NCBI GenBank assembly: GCA_019459085.1
Contig: JAIBEW010000005.1
Location: 51,156 to 115,155 of the forward strand
From: Kaistella sp.
Lineage (GTDB): Bacteria > Bacteroidota > Bacteroidia > Flavobacteriales > Weeksellaceae
Reading direction: 5' to 3'
Length of the DNA: 64,000 nt
In this document: one piece after another, positions 1 to 9,071 of the stretch
How positions within the stretch are numbered: the stretch's first letter is position 1
How the letters are laid out: every line of letters begins with the position of its first letter
Program-made: the position numbers and the translations under genes
Notes under the pieces: model-generated
The model's input: only the letters and a program-made list of their open reading frames with translations
Database searches by the model: none
What the model was told of the DNA's origin: nothing

Positions 1-458
1 AAGATTCGATCAGACCAAATGAAAGACCTGAAACGCCTAAGATTTTCGCTGTTTCTCTGGAAGGGAAATTTACTTCTGCTTACTCTGCACGAAGCGAGAA
101 AAACAGTTATCCGGGATTCAAAGCGCAGAGTTCTGCCAATAAAATGATTGTGATTGCAGACGGTGATGTAGGAAGAAACCAGGTATACAAAGGAAATCCG
201 CTGCCTTTGGGACAGGATCTGCTGACGAAACAGACTTATGGAAACGAACAGTTTTTGAGAAACGCGCTGGATTATCTGCTTGATGATAGCAATCTCATGC
301 AGCTCCGGAACAGAAATATCGAAGCGCGGTTGCTGGACCGACAAAGAATTGATGAAGAAAAAAGTTACTGGCAGTGGCTGAATCTGCTTTTGCCATTAGC
401 CATTATCGGATTGCTCGGAGGCGTATTTTACTGGTGGAGAGCGAAAAGGTTTTCTTAA
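1..458 (+). CDS. gldG: GldG, gliding-motility ABC transporter component (C-terminal part only)
   Basis: The reading frame is open from the window edge (codon phase starts at base 3), so the first ATG inside it at 144 is not the true start. The visible 152 residues contain the end of a soluble domain (segment QVYKGNPLPLGQDLLTKQTY, then GNEQFLRNALDYLLDDSNL), a charged linker, and one C-terminal membrane helix followed by a basic tail (WWRAKRFS). This matches the C-terminus of flavobacterial GldG, which with GldA and GldF forms an ABC transporter needed for gliding. Adjacent gldF would be expected upstream, outside the window. A strong hairpin terminator follows directly. Assignment rests on recognition of this conserved C-terminus; the N-terminus is unseen. 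Confidence 0.85.
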   Translation, partial: DSIRPNERPETPKIFAVSLEGKFTSAYSARSEKNSYPGFKAQSSANKMIVIADGDVGRNQVYKGNPLPLGQDLLTKQTYGNEQFLRNALDYLLDDSNLMQLRNRNIEARLLDRQRIDEEKSYWQWLNLLLPLAIIGLLGGVFYWWRAKRFS

Positions 459-468
459 AATAAATGAC

Positions 469-502
469 AAAAAAGGCTGAAATAAAATGTTCAGCCTTTT
501 TT
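469..502 (+). terminator. Bidirectional terminator between gldG and the DUF4268 gene
   Basis: A 12-bp perfect stem (AAAAAAGGCTGA / TCAGCCTTTTTT) encloses a 10-nt loop and ends in a U-tract on both strands, so it can serve gldG on the plus strand and the convergent gene ending at 536 on the minus strand. Confidence 0.85.
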
Positions 503-535
503 ACTGGAGCTTTTCAGGCGTGCTGATTTTATCTT

Positions 536-964
536 TTAAACATCCTTGATAAAATCTTCGTACTCGTAATAAAAATTTTCAAAGCCTTCCATTTTTTCAA
601 TAAAAAATTCAAAGATTTCGGACCATGTATTTTTGTTGAAAACCGATACGTTATCCTTGGTCACCCAAATCCTCGAGATGACTTTGCCGTTTTCGAGCGT
701 GTAAAATTCATCTTTATGAAAATCTCCGATATGGTCTTTCAGCATATTTTCGAGAGACCACATCTTTTCGTAATAAGCATTCCGGAAGATTTCATCTTTC
801 ATTTCGATATCGAGTGAAACTTCGGCCTTTTTCTGATCAGCAGAGAATTTAAAGGAAAAATCCTTGATTTTGGTATCGTAAAGGAGCCATTTTCTCGGGA
901 AACTTTTGCCGAAGGCGATCCAGAATTCCTGTTTTAACTGCTGTGCTTCCTGTTTGCTGAACAT
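536..964 (-). CDS. DUF4268 domain protein
   Basis: This 142-residue soluble protein is rich in Phe, Lys and Glu with no signal peptide or membrane segment. The pattern KQEFWIAFGKSF, then FKFSADQKKAEVSLDI, is that of the DUF4268 family, common in Bacteroidetes and fused in other bacteria to nuclease-like modules; here the domain stands alone and fills the protein. Function is unknown; a DNA- or nuclease-related role is only suggested by the fused relatives. It is a single-gene unit, convergent with gldG and divergent from the monooxygenase gene at 1042. Confidence 0.7.
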   Translation of the reverse strand: MFSKQEAQQLKQEFWIAFGKSFPRKWLLYDTKIKDFSFKFSADQKKAEVSLDIEMKDEIFRNAYYEKMWSLENMLKDHIGDFHKDEFYTLENGKVISRIWVTKDNVSVFNKNTWSEIFEFFIEKMEGFENFYYEYEDFIKDV

Positions 965-1019
965 GTATATTTTAGGGGAATTTAATGTTGTTTGCCTGCT
1001 TTTAATGCCTGCTTTTTCT

Positions 1020-1027
1020 TATTTTTG
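1020..1027 (+). promoter_or_regulatory. -7 promoter element (TATTTTTG)
   Basis: It matches the Bacteroidetes TAnnTTTG element and ends 14 nt before the ATG at 1042. The nearest upstream TTTG (991-994) is 25 bp away, longer than usual, so the -33 part is uncertain. Confidence 0.5.
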
Positions 1028-1041
1028 AAAAAATAAAATTA

Positions 1042-1335
1042 ATGAAAAACCTGTATATCGTCGCGCTGTTTCATTTCAAGGAAAACTATATGATGGACGC
1101 GATTGAACTGCTGAAAAAACTGGTGAGCGAAACCCGAAAGGAAGAAGGATGTCTTCAGTACGATTTAATCGAAGATACTTCCAATAAAGGAACATTTTTT
1201 CTGGTTGAACTTTGGGAGACCGAAGAACACCACCATCAGCACAACGCGGCAGACCATCTTTTCGAGTTCCGCAAAAACGCCGCTCCGATGTTTGAGAAAT
1301 CGGCAGAAGTCTACCGCGGGTCGAAAATATTTTAA
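1042..1335 (+). CDS. Antibiotic-biosynthesis-monooxygenase (ABM) fold protein, putative quinol monooxygenase
   Basis: A 97-residue one-domain protein with the dimeric ferredoxin-like ABM pattern: a first strand (MKNLYIVALFHFKE), an ETRKEEGCLQYDL segment after helix 1, then FFLVELWETEEHHHQHNAADH. Small stand-alone ABM proteins of this length resemble YgiN-type quinol monooxygenases or act on unknown quinone-like substrates; the substrate here cannot be told. The stop codon overlaps the last codons of the convergent lipB gene by 4 bp, and the gene's probable terminator lies inside lipB. Confidence 0.75.
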   Translation: MKNLYIVALFHFKENYMMDAIELLKKLVSETRKEEGCLQYDLIEDTSNKGTFFLVELWETEEHHHQHNAADHLFEFRKNAAPMFEKSAEVYRGSKIF

Positions 1336-2054
1336 GAAATTACAGCATCAAACACTTCACAGAAGTGTTTTTTTATTTTTTCTTTGACTTCGACGATTTC
1401 TTGCTCAGAAAATTCTTTTTCCAGTTCTCTTTTTAATGAAGTGACTGTTTTGTCTTTAATTCCGCACGGAATAATGTATTCGAAGTAGCGCAGATCGGTG
1501 TTCACATTCAGCGCAAAACCGTGCATTGTCACCCATTTCGACGTTTTTACGCCCATCGCACAGATTTTTCTTGCGTAAGGTTTCCCCACATCCAGCCACA
1601 CTCCGGTTTCGCCTTCGCTTCGTTCGCCTTTCAGGCCGTATTCAGCGACTGTCCGGATAATGACTTCCTCCAGATTGCGCATGTAAAGATGGATGTCGGA
1701 TTTAAAATTATCGAGATCCAGAATAGGGTAGCCGACAATCTGCCCGAAACCGTGATAGGTAATGTCGCCGCCTCGGTTTGTCTTCACAAAAGTGGCATCG
1801 ATTTCCTTCAGTTTATCCGCATTCAGGAGCATATTGTTTTCGTCTCCCGATTTTCCTAACGTGTAAACGTGAGGATGTTCAACGAAAAGCAAATAATTGG
1901 GTGTTTCCTCATAATCACCATCGGTGCGGTCGCGGTTTTTCAGTTTCTGGTCGATGATTTCTTTCATCAGTTTTTCCTGATAATTGAAAGCCGGTTCGTA
2001 ATCCATTAATCCTAATTCCCGAAACTGCAAAGTTTTATTTTGTGTAGCCACCAT
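1332..2054 (-). CDS. lipB: Octanoyltransferase LipB
   Basis: It transfers octanoyl groups from acyl carrier protein to lipoyl domains of 2-oxoacid dehydrogenases and of GcvH, the first step of endogenous lipoate synthesis. The 240-residue protein has the family signature RGGDITYHG at 94-102, the catalytic Lys170 in GVKTSKW, and the catalytic Cys197 in PCGIKDKTVTS. All key residues are present. The family motif usually has Pro at residue 103 (HGPGQ); here it is Phe (HGFGQ). The gene is apparently monocistronic. It feeds cofactor to the glycine cleavage system whose gcvT lies elsewhere in the window. Confidence 0.95.
   Translation of the reverse strand: MVATQNKTLQFRELGLMDYEPAFNYQEKLMKEIIDQKLKNRDRTDGDYEETPNYLLFVEHPHVYTLGKSGDENNMLLNADKLKEIDATFVKTNRGGDITYHGFGQIVGYPILDLDNFKSDIHLYMRNLEEVIIRTVAEYGLKGERSEGETGVWLDVGKPYARKICAMGVKTSKWVTMHGFALNVNTDLRYFEYIIPCGIKDKTVTSLKRELEKEFSEQEIVEVKEKIKKHFCEVFDAVIS
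1350..1374 (+). terminator. Terminator of the ABM gene, embedded in the lipB coding sequence
   Basis: A perfect 9-bp stem (AAACACTTC / GAAGTGTTT) with a 3-nt loop, followed by a T-run. It lies within the last codons of lipB, which is transcribed the other way. Confidence 0.75.
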
Positions 2055-2076
2055 TATTTTTCTCAGTTTTGAAGAG

Positions 2077-2084
2077 CAAATTTA
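2077..2084 (-). promoter_or_regulatory. -7 element upstream of lipB (TAAATTTG)
   Basis: Read on the minus strand as TAAATTTG, ending 22 nt before the lipB ATG at 2054. No well-spaced -33 TTTG was seen. Confidence 0.45.
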
Positions 2085-2112
2085 TGAATTTAATTTATTA
2101 TGCCTTGAATAA

Positions 2113-2682
2113 TTAATGGATGAGAAAATTTGTGAGAATATCTTTTCCTAAAGGCGTCAGAATACTTTCAGGATGAAACTGAACAGCATGCAGATCATAT
2201 TCACGATGCTGAATTGCCATAATCATTCCTTCCTCATCTGTAGCGGTAATTTCGAGGTCTGCCGGAAAAATTTCCGGATTTACTGCCCAGCTGTGATACC
2301 TTCCGGCTTGAAACTTATCGGGAAATCCTCTGAAAATCACAGCATTTTTATTTAAAATTTCAACTTCTGTCGCAACACCGTGATAAATTTTATCAAGGTT
2401 GATAAGGCTTCCTCCAAAGGTTTCTGCGATCGCCTGTAAACCAAGACAGACCCCAAAAACCGGTTTCTTACCGGCGAAATTTTTGATGACTTCAAGAAGA
2501 ATTCCCGCTTCTGCAGGAATTCCAGGGCCGGGTGAAAGGATTATTTTATCGAATTTATCTATCTCGTGAGGCGTGATTTCGTCATTCTTTGCAACAAATA
2601 CGTTTTTACCGATAATTTGCTCCGTCATTTGAACCAGATTGTAGGTAAAACTGTCGTAATTGTCCAGAATCAGAATTTTCAT
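2113..2682 (-). CDS. Glutamine amidotransferase subunit of anthranilate / aminodeoxychorismate synthase
   Basis: A 189-residue class I glutaminase that hydrolyses glutamine and passes ammonia to a chorismate-using partner. The triad is complete: Cys79 in GVCLGLQAIAE, and His170 and Glu172 in VQFHPES. The N-terminal MKILILDNYDSFTYNL is typical of TrpG/PabA. An in-frame ATG 33 bp further upstream (2715) would add an odd 11-residue extension, so the start at 2682 is preferred. No trp genes or pabB are nearby, so para-aminobenzoate (folate) rather than tryptophan synthesis is plausible, but sequence alone does not decide it. Confidence 0.88.
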   Translation of the reverse strand: MKILILDNYDSFTYNLVQMTEQIIGKNVFVAKNDEITPHEIDKFDKIILSPGPGIPAEAGILLEVIKNFAGKKPVFGVCLGLQAIAETFGGSLINLDKIYHGVATEVEILNKNAVIFRGFPDKFQAGRYHSWAVNPEIFPADLEITATDEEGMIMAIQHREYDLHAVQFHPESILTPLGKDILTNFLIH

Positions 2683-2754
2683 AACATAATATCTGCGCGA
2701 ATTTAATAAATTCATCTCGATAAAAATACTCCACGATCCTCATTTGAATACCGT

Positions 2755-3885
2755 TTACTCCTCCACATTTTTTAAAGCCATCAATATCTGATAGGCCCCT
2801 TTCAGCACAAATTTTTTATTTAGAAGAGCAGAGTCCAAATTATTCAGTTCAACAAAGCCATTTTCAGTATTGCCGATATTTACGGGAAACATTTTAAAAG
2901 TTCCCAGCTTTATTTCTTCAAAAATATATTGTCGGCCTTCCCACGTTACCACTGCGTCTTCCTGAATGACAAAACCTTCCTCCTCATTCACTTCAATTTC
3001 AGCATTCATAAAAGTGCCGGGAATTAAACCGGAATCCTGATCCGCGAGTTCACAATGAACAAGAACACTTCGGTCCGGCGAAAAATCTTTTCCGATGAGA
3101 GCCACTCTTGCCTGATGTTTTTTTGCCGGATTTTGGTTGGTGAATCCAAAAACCCTCTGGCCGACAGAGATTCTGTTCAGGTCTTTTTCAAATACTTTTA
3201 AAGCCAAATGTGTGCTGCTGCTGTTTACAATTTCATATAGGATCTCCGCAGGAGATACGTACTGGCCTTGAGTAATGTTTACCGTGGAAACATATCCTGA
3301 AATGGGTGCTACTACTGAAGCAGATTTCAGAATTTTACCAGGACTTATATTTTCTGCGCGGATGCCATAGGAGAGAAGTCTGGAAGAAAGTCCACCTGCA
3401 GCGGCGCGCTGATTTTTAACTTCCGCCGCCGCACGCTGCACTACTTTATCAGAACTTGCCTGATACCTGTTCAGATAGGTCTGTCTGTCGTAATCTTTCT
3501 GTGCATATTCCAGCTGTGCTCGTGTTTGCAAGTATTCCAGCTGAAGCTGTGCCAGGTCAGGGTTTTCAATTACTGCTAAAGTTTGTCCGCGGGAGACATA
3601 ATTTCCCGGCATGAAACGGGCTGTTTTTACGATACCTCCAACAGAGGATGAAACTCCGGCTCTGCCGGTAGGCGGAACCTCGATGGTACCGGTAAGCATA
3701 ATTCTATTGGCAATGCTCTGATTGTTGAGCTTTCCGGTTTCTATTCCGGCAGTTTTGATCTGAAGAGCTGTTAGGACAATCTGGTTTCCGCTGATTACCG
3801 GATTTTCTTCAGCAGTGGGATTTTCCTTTTCCGAACAGGAAAAAAGCATGATTCCCGCTAGAAGAACAGTGAGTGCTTTCATCAT
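2755..3885 (-). CDS. RND efflux periplasmic adaptor (CzcB/CusB-like lipoprotein)
   Basis: This 376-residue membrane-fusion protein would link the inner-membrane pump to the outer-membrane channel. It begins with a lipoprotein signal ending in LFSC (Cys17), followed by a barrel-sandwich lipoyl-type half (PTGRAGVSSSVGGIVKTA), a helical hairpin rich in Gln and Ala (LEYLQTRAQLEYAQ), the second lipoyl half (VVAPISGYVSTVNITQGQYV) and a beta-barrel domain. It is the last gene of the efflux operon; its ATG overlaps the stop of the upstream cytochrome gene (ATGA). No terminator was found after it, so the downstream glutaminase gene may be cotranscribed. Confidence 0.88.
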   Translation of the reverse strand: MMKALTVLLAGIMLFSCSEKENPTAEENPVISGNQIVLTALQIKTAGIETGKLNNQSIANRIMLTGTIEVPPTGRAGVSSSVGGIVKTARFMPGNYVSRGQTLAVIENPDLAQLQLEYLQTRAQLEYAQKDYDRQTYLNRYQASSDKVVQRAAAEVKNQRAAAGGLSSRLLSYGIRAENISPGKILKSASVVAPISGYVSTVNITQGQYVSPAEILYEIVNSSSTHLALKVFEKDLNRISVGQRVFGFTNQNPAKKHQARVALIGKDFSPDRSVLVHCELADQDSGLIPGTFMNAEIEVNEEEGFVIQEDAVVTWEGRQYIFEEIKLGTFKMFPVNIGNTENGFVELNNLDSALLNKKFVLKGAYQILMALKNVEE

Positions 3886-4466
3886 GATCTGGCGTTTTTT
3901 TGGTCACCGCCAATCATCCCGGAAACAATTCCCTTTTTATTGCTGAGCTCTCCATAAACAATACCGGAGAAGTGAAGCATTACAAATACCGGCAGCCAAT
4001 ACACCGCGAATTTGTGAATTTTTTCTGCAGTTTCCAATGTTTCCTCGTTTGCCAGTTCGTATTGCAAAGACATTCCGGTTAAAACCTGTATCGCCAGAAA
4101 AATATAAAATAGGAGGTAAATCATTCCCTGTAATTTGTCTTTGAAGTCTGTATTCGGGGAGAAAGGATTTGGAAATCTTATCCCTTTCCAGAACATATAC
4201 AGCAATCTTAATACATACGCACCAACCAAGACATAAGCGAAGTTAATGTGCCACTCGAACATGGGATTGATGATATTTTTTGCAATCATCAGGACGCTTT
4301 CCTGAGGCAATTGTAGCTGCTGTGCATTCAGTTCGGAGTTCACAGCCGTTGAAATGGTTTTCTTCGACATCCAAAACATTCTTAGGAATCCGGTCATAAA
4401 TAGTACAAACATTGCTGCAGCGATGATCCAGTGCAGAATACGGTGTAGTTGGGTGAATTTTCTCAT
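3882..4466 (-). CDS. b-type cytochrome, cytochrome b561 / Ni-Fe hydrogenase b-subunit fold
   Basis: A 194-residue integral membrane protein with four hydrophobic helices (about 13-31, 72-93, 113-133, 153-173). Candidate haem ligands sit at helix ends: His8 and His12 (HRILHW), His73 (EWHINFAY), His151 and His165 (VMLHFSG). This pattern fits dihaem b-type cytochromes that move electrons across the membrane. It lies between the TolC-like and CzcB-like genes of a metal efflux operon and overlaps the latter by 4 bp, so it is translated with the pump. The role in metal handling is inference; metal-ion reduction or maintenance of quinone redox state are possible. Confidence 0.75.
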   Translation of the reverse strand: MRKFTQLHRILHWIIAAAMFVLFMTGFLRMFWMSKKTISTAVNSELNAQQLQLPQESVLMIAKNIINPMFEWHINFAYVLVGAYVLRLLYMFWKGIRFPNPFSPNTDFKDKLQGMIYLLFYIFLAIQVLTGMSLQYELANEETLETAEKIHKFAVYWLPVFVMLHFSGIVYGELSNKKGIVSGMIGGDQKNARS

Positions 4467-4477
4467 GAGTTTACAAT

Positions 4478-5695
4478 TTAATATGATTCGCCTTTTAAGG
4501 CTTTTAGTTCTATTATTTTATCGTTCAATGCCTTTTGCGCCTCCAGATATTTATTCCGAATCTCCAGGCTTTGGTTGACCAGCAGGGTATATTCCAGGTA
4601 ATTGATTTCACCTTCTTTAGAAAGCAGGTTTGCAGTAAACATGATGGTTTCTGCATTTTTCAGACCTTTTGTCTGGTAATATTCGGTTTCCAGCTTCAGT
4701 CTTTGATAATGACTGTATGCCTGCGTATACTGGTTTTTAAGTGCTTTTTCAGTTATTTTGTAATGATTTTCAGCGATTTGTATATTGATTTTCTGACCTT
4801 CAATTACGGATTTTTGTGCGTTGCTGAATAATGGCAGTTCGATGCCGATCAATGCGCTTTGGAAGCGCTTGCTACGGTTGTAAAAATTGTCATCTGCACC
4901 GACTCCGTATTGCGTAGCGGAGGTTAGTCCCACATTAAATCCCGGAAGTAATTTTGTTTTCTCTGCTGCAAGCTTTGCCGTTTCAATAAATTTTTGCTGC
5001 TCCATCTGTTTCAGGTAGACTGTATTTCCTTCAAATTCTTCATCAAAGATTAGAGGTACTTCATAAAATCGTCCTTTTTCGTTAATGTACATTTCAGTAC
5101 CGTTTATCAGAACATTAAACTGGTGGAGAACCGCGCTGCGGTCCTCAGACAGATTATGAAGCTGAATGGAGGCCTGACTTCTGTAATTCTCGGCGGTGGT
5201 TTTTTCAAGAATGTTGCTTTCACCATTTTTCAATCGTAAATCTGCCTTTTTGTAATACTCTGAGTAAATACTGTCGACTTTCTCAAGCAGTTTCTGTTTC
5301 TCATCCAGATAATTAAGAGTGTTGTAAATTAAAGCGATTTCACGCTGCAACTGCCATTTTTGAACATCCAGTTTAAGCACAGAATTTTTCCATTCTTCCT
5401 GTAATATCTGTTTCTGTGATTTATAAAACTGAGGGAAACGGAGTTTCTGACTGATCGTAACTGAATTATCCACATATACAGAATTCATCTGTCCAATTTC
5501 CCCGGTAATGTTGAGGGGATCAATCATTGCAGAAGAATTTTTGATCGTGTTCTGGTAATTTACGACAAGTTGGCTTCCTTTCAGACCCAAATTGTTTTCC
5601 AGTGATTTCTGGTATGCAGTTTCCAATGATATTGGAATTTGACACTTCACCAGCAGTACTGAAAAAAATGCAACCAGTATTTTTAAGGTTTTCAT
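4478..5695 (-). CDS. TolC-family outer-membrane efflux channel (CzcC/CusC-like)
   Basis: A 405-residue protein with an N-terminal export signal and long amphipathic helices typical of the TolC alpha-barrel (YNTLNYLDEKQKLLEKVDS, then the repeat-like second half QKINIQIAENHYKITEKALK). It would form the outer-membrane exit duct of the tripartite metal pump. It is 17 bp downstream of the pump gene and 11 bp upstream of the cytochrome gene. A Cys follows the signal, but VLLVKC is a poor lipobox, so lipidation is doubtful. Confidence 0.85.
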   Translation of the reverse strand: MKTLKILVAFFSVLLVKCQIPISLETAYQKSLENNLGLKGSQLVVNYQNTIKNSSAMIDPLNITGEIGQMNSVYVDNSVTISQKLRFPQFYKSQKQILQEEWKNSVLKLDVQKWQLQREIALIYNTLNYLDEKQKLLEKVDSIYSEYYKKADLRLKNGESNILEKTTAENYRSQASIQLHNLSEDRSAVLHQFNVLINGTEMYINEKGRFYEVPLIFDEEFEGNTVYLKQMEQQKFIETAKLAAEKTKLLPGFNVGLTSATQYGVGADDNFYNRSKRFQSALIGIELPLFSNAQKSVIEGQKINIQIAENHYKITEKALKNQYTQAYSHYQRLKLETEYYQTKGLKNAETIMFTANLLSKEGEINYLEYTLLVNQSLEIRNKYLEAQKALNDKIIELKALKGESY

Positions 5696-5712
5696 TTTTT
5701 TTATTTTAAAGA

Positions 5713-8700
5713 TTAGAGTTCATATCCATCATCCTTTGCATTCAGTTCATGAAGGTTCTGCCGTCTGTCGGGGAATTTATTTTCGAACCAAATGTACATT
5801 AGGGGTAAAAGATATAGTGTGAGGAAGGTTGCCAGCAGCAAACCGCCGATTACTACCGTAGCAAGAGGTCTCTGAACTTCTGCACCTTCTCCGGTGTTGA
5901 GTGCCATTGGCAGAAATCCGAGTGAAGCCACGAGGGCAGTCATTAAAACCGGACGAAGTCTGGATTTTCCACCTATTTTCACTACTTCTTGCAAGTCGCT
6001 GTATTTTTGTTTCTGCAGGTTAAATTCGGCAATCAAAACAATTCCGTTCAGTACAGCGACACCAAAAAGCGCAATAAAACCGACGCCTGCCGAAATGCTG
6101 AAATCCATGCCCCTCATCCAAAGTGCGAGAATTCCACCAATCGCGGAGAGTGGAATTGCAGAAAAAATGAGCAAACCGTATTTTAGTGAATTAAAGGAAA
6201 AGTAAAGCATCAGCAAAATCAGGAATAGACTGATGGGAACTGCGATTGCCAAACGGGATTTCGCCTGTTGAAGATTTTCAAAAGTTCCGCCGTATTTTAG
6301 GGAGTAGCCGGCAGGAAGTCTCAGGTTTTTCTCCACACTGGCCTGCAGATCTTCTACGGTAGACTGAATGTCACGGTCTCGTACATTAAATCCCACAATA
6401 ATCCGGCGCTGCGCGTTCTCGCGCTGTATTTGGTTTACACTTTCCTTCAGTTCAACCTTTGCAACAGTATTTAGCGGTATTTCTGATCCGTTTGGAGTTG
6501 AAATCAGAAGATTTTTAACATCATCAACATTCTTTCTGATCTCTCCGCTTAATCGTACGACCAGATCAAATTTTTTCTCACCCTCAAAAACTGAACCTGT
6601 AGCCTGGCCGGCAAATGCTGTGTTTACGGTATTGTTCACATCAGTCACACTTAATCCGAACTGCGAAAGCGCCTCACGTTGATAGGAAATAACAATCTGC
6701 TGCGTCCCCGAAACTGTTTCTACATAAACATTTTGTGCACCTTCAATCTTTTTTGAAATATCACCCAATTGGTCTGCATATACTTTTAAAGTATCAAGAT
6801 TTTCTCCAAAAATCTTACACACCACATCTTGTCTGGCTCCGGTCATCAGTTCATTGAAACGCATGGCCACAGGATACTGAAATGAAAAGGTTACTCCTAC
6901 AACGTTTTTCTTCAGTTCAGCCGACATTTTTTCTGCAAGGTCATCATATGTTTTTGCGGAAACCCATTCTTTTCGGGGTTTCAGTATGATCATCATGTCA
7001 CTCGCTTCAATCGGCATAGGATCGGTAGGGATCTCACTGCTGCCTGTTTTTCCTACAATTTTTTCTATTTCAGGAAATTTTTTCATTAATATTTGCTGTG
7101 ACTTCAAAACCGCCTCAGTCGAAGTTTTAAGGTTGCTCCCAGGTAAAACTCTTGTATCTACTGCAAAATCTCCCTCCGGAAGATTCGGAATAAATTCACC
7201 TCCCAAGCGGGACAGGATGAAAACTGAAATAAAAAAAAGAAAAACAACCGCAAAAAACACCAGATTTGGAACTTTCAGAACAATGCTTAAAGTGCTATGG
7301 TATAAATCTTCAAATTTTCCCATGAGGCGGTCTGAAAGGGTTTTTTTTAGGTCAATCTTCCTGGAAAGGACCAGCGAACTCATCATCGGAATATAAGTAA
7401 GCGATAAAAGGAAGGCTCCCACAAGTGCGAACAGCACTGTTTGCGCCATCGGCTTGAACATTTTTCCTTCAATCCCTTCAAGCGTGAGCAGAGGCAGATA
7501 CACAATTAAGATAATAATCTGTCCGAAGACTGCGGAATTCATCATTTTGCTTGAAGAAGTATACACTTCATCATTCATAAAGGACTGAGAAATTTTTTTG
7601 CCCTGAAAATTTTTCAAGTGATGGAGCCTGAAAAGAACTGCTTCCACAATAATTACAGCGCCGTCTACAATTAATCCAAAATCAAGTGCTCCCAAACTCA
7701 TCAGATTTCCGGAAACGCCGAATATATTCATCATAATCACAGCAAATAGCATTGAAAGGGGAATAACGGAGGCAACTATAAATCCGGCACGCAGATTTCC
7801 GAGAAACATAATCAGGATAAAAATGACAATAAGTGCTCCTTCGATCAGATTTTTAGAAACTGTGGCGATGGCATTGTTTACCATTTTGGTCCGGTCCAGA
7901 AAGGCATCGATTTTTACGCCTTCGGGGAGGGTTTTCTGAATTTCGGCAATACGGTTCTTTACTTTTGTACTCACTTGATTGGAGTTTGCACCTTTCATCA
8001 TCATCACTACAGCTCCCGCGACTTCACCTTCGCCATTGTAAGTCATGGCTCCATATCTTGTCGCTTTTCCATACTGTACTGCTGCAATATTTTTAATGAG
8101 AACAGGGGTTCCGTCCGGTAAATTTTTTACAATCGTATTTTCTATATCGGCTATTTTACCTATCAGTCCTTCGGTACGGATGAAAAGTACTGAAGGTCCC
8201 TTTTCAATATAGGCGCCACCAGTATTCTGGTTATTTTTCTGTAATGCATCAAAAACTTCGGTCATGGTGACTCCCATAGATTTTAGGGCTGCGGGATTTA
8301 CAGCGACTTCGTACTGCTTCAGATCTCCGCCAAAACTTGCAACATCTGCTACGCCCTCAGTGCCCAGCAATTGCCGCCGTACAATCCAGTCCTGAATTGT
8401 TCTTAATTCCATGGCATCGTAACGGTGCTCGTATCCTTTTTTTTGGTCGGATGACGTATTGGTATATTTCCCCTAAACCTGTGGTTATAGGAGCCATCGT
8501 TGGGGTTCCCAGACTTGTAGGAATATCTTTGGAGACCTGTTGAAGTCTTTCGGCAACCTGTTGCCTTGCGAGATGCAGATCGGTATCATCGGTGAAAACA
8601 ATAGTAATAACGGAGAGCCCGAAACGGGAAAAACTACGCATTTGCTTGATCCCCTGTATATTATTGTTCGCCTGTTCCAAAGGAAAAGTGATAAACCGTT

Positions 8701-8884
8701 CCACATCTGTAGCACCTAAGCTGGGAGAGACCGTGATGATCTGCACCTGATTGTCGGTGATATCCGGCACGGCATCTATCGGCAGTTTTCTGAGTTCGAA
8801 TAATCCATAAATAACCAGTCCTAAAGTCATCAAGGCGACAATCAGTTTGTTTTTAATGGAAAATTCTATTATTTTGTTGAGCAT
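5713..8884 (-). CDS. CzcA-like heavy-metal RND efflux pump, frameshifted in an A8 tract
   Basis: The coding sequence is split. The 5' part (8884 to about 8440) has the CzcA/CusA N-terminus through GLGEIYQYVIRPKK and then runs into a wrong frame ending at 8357. The rest continues in another frame from GYEHRYDAMELRTIQDW. The break falls at 8437-8444, eight A on the coding strand; seven A would join the halves into a normal 1056-residue protein. In joined numbering the fourth-helix motif is DFGLIVDGAVIIVE with Asp401, Asp407 and Glu414, the arrangement of divalent-cation (Co/Zn/Cd) HME pumps rather than the monovalent Cu/Ag type. The pump imports protons and exports metal through the adaptor and TolC channel. 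The shift could be a sequencing error, a phase-variable tract, or a slippage-decoded gene. Confidence 0.9.
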
Positions 8885-8931
8885 GTGTCTATTTAGAATT
8901 TGTTAAAGTATTACCGAAAAGGTTGCCTGTT

Positions 8932-8957
8932 CTGAATTTGACCAGTGGTAAATTCAG
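8932..8957. repeat. Inverted repeat between DUF2231 and pump genes
   Basis: Arms CTGAATTT-ACC and GGTAAATTCAG pair over 11 bp with a single bulged G and a 3-nt loop. No T-run follows on either strand, so it is not a simple terminator; it could be an mRNA stability hairpin or a protein-binding site. Confidence 0.55.
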
Positions 8958-9012
8958 CAAACTACTGTCTTGAAATCTGTGGAACAGTCCTCTAAACAAT
9001 CAGCAAAGTACG

Positions 9013-9027
9013 TTGACAGATTGTCAA
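9013..9027. repeat. Perfect short palindrome TTGACA-GAT-TGTCAA
   Basis: Six-bp arms around three bases in the 187-bp gap between the DUF2231 and pump genes, which holds no supported gene. Its shape suits a dimeric repressor site or a small hairpin; no function is shown. Confidence 0.4.
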
Positions 9028-9071
9028 ACAAAACGATATCGGTAAATGCGCCATTTTGCGTTTTCACTTCA

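Noticed and set aside
5466..5474. TTATCCACA, a perfect DnaA box
   Set aside because: It is single, lies inside the TolC-like coding sequence and has no neighbours; no oriC was inferred.
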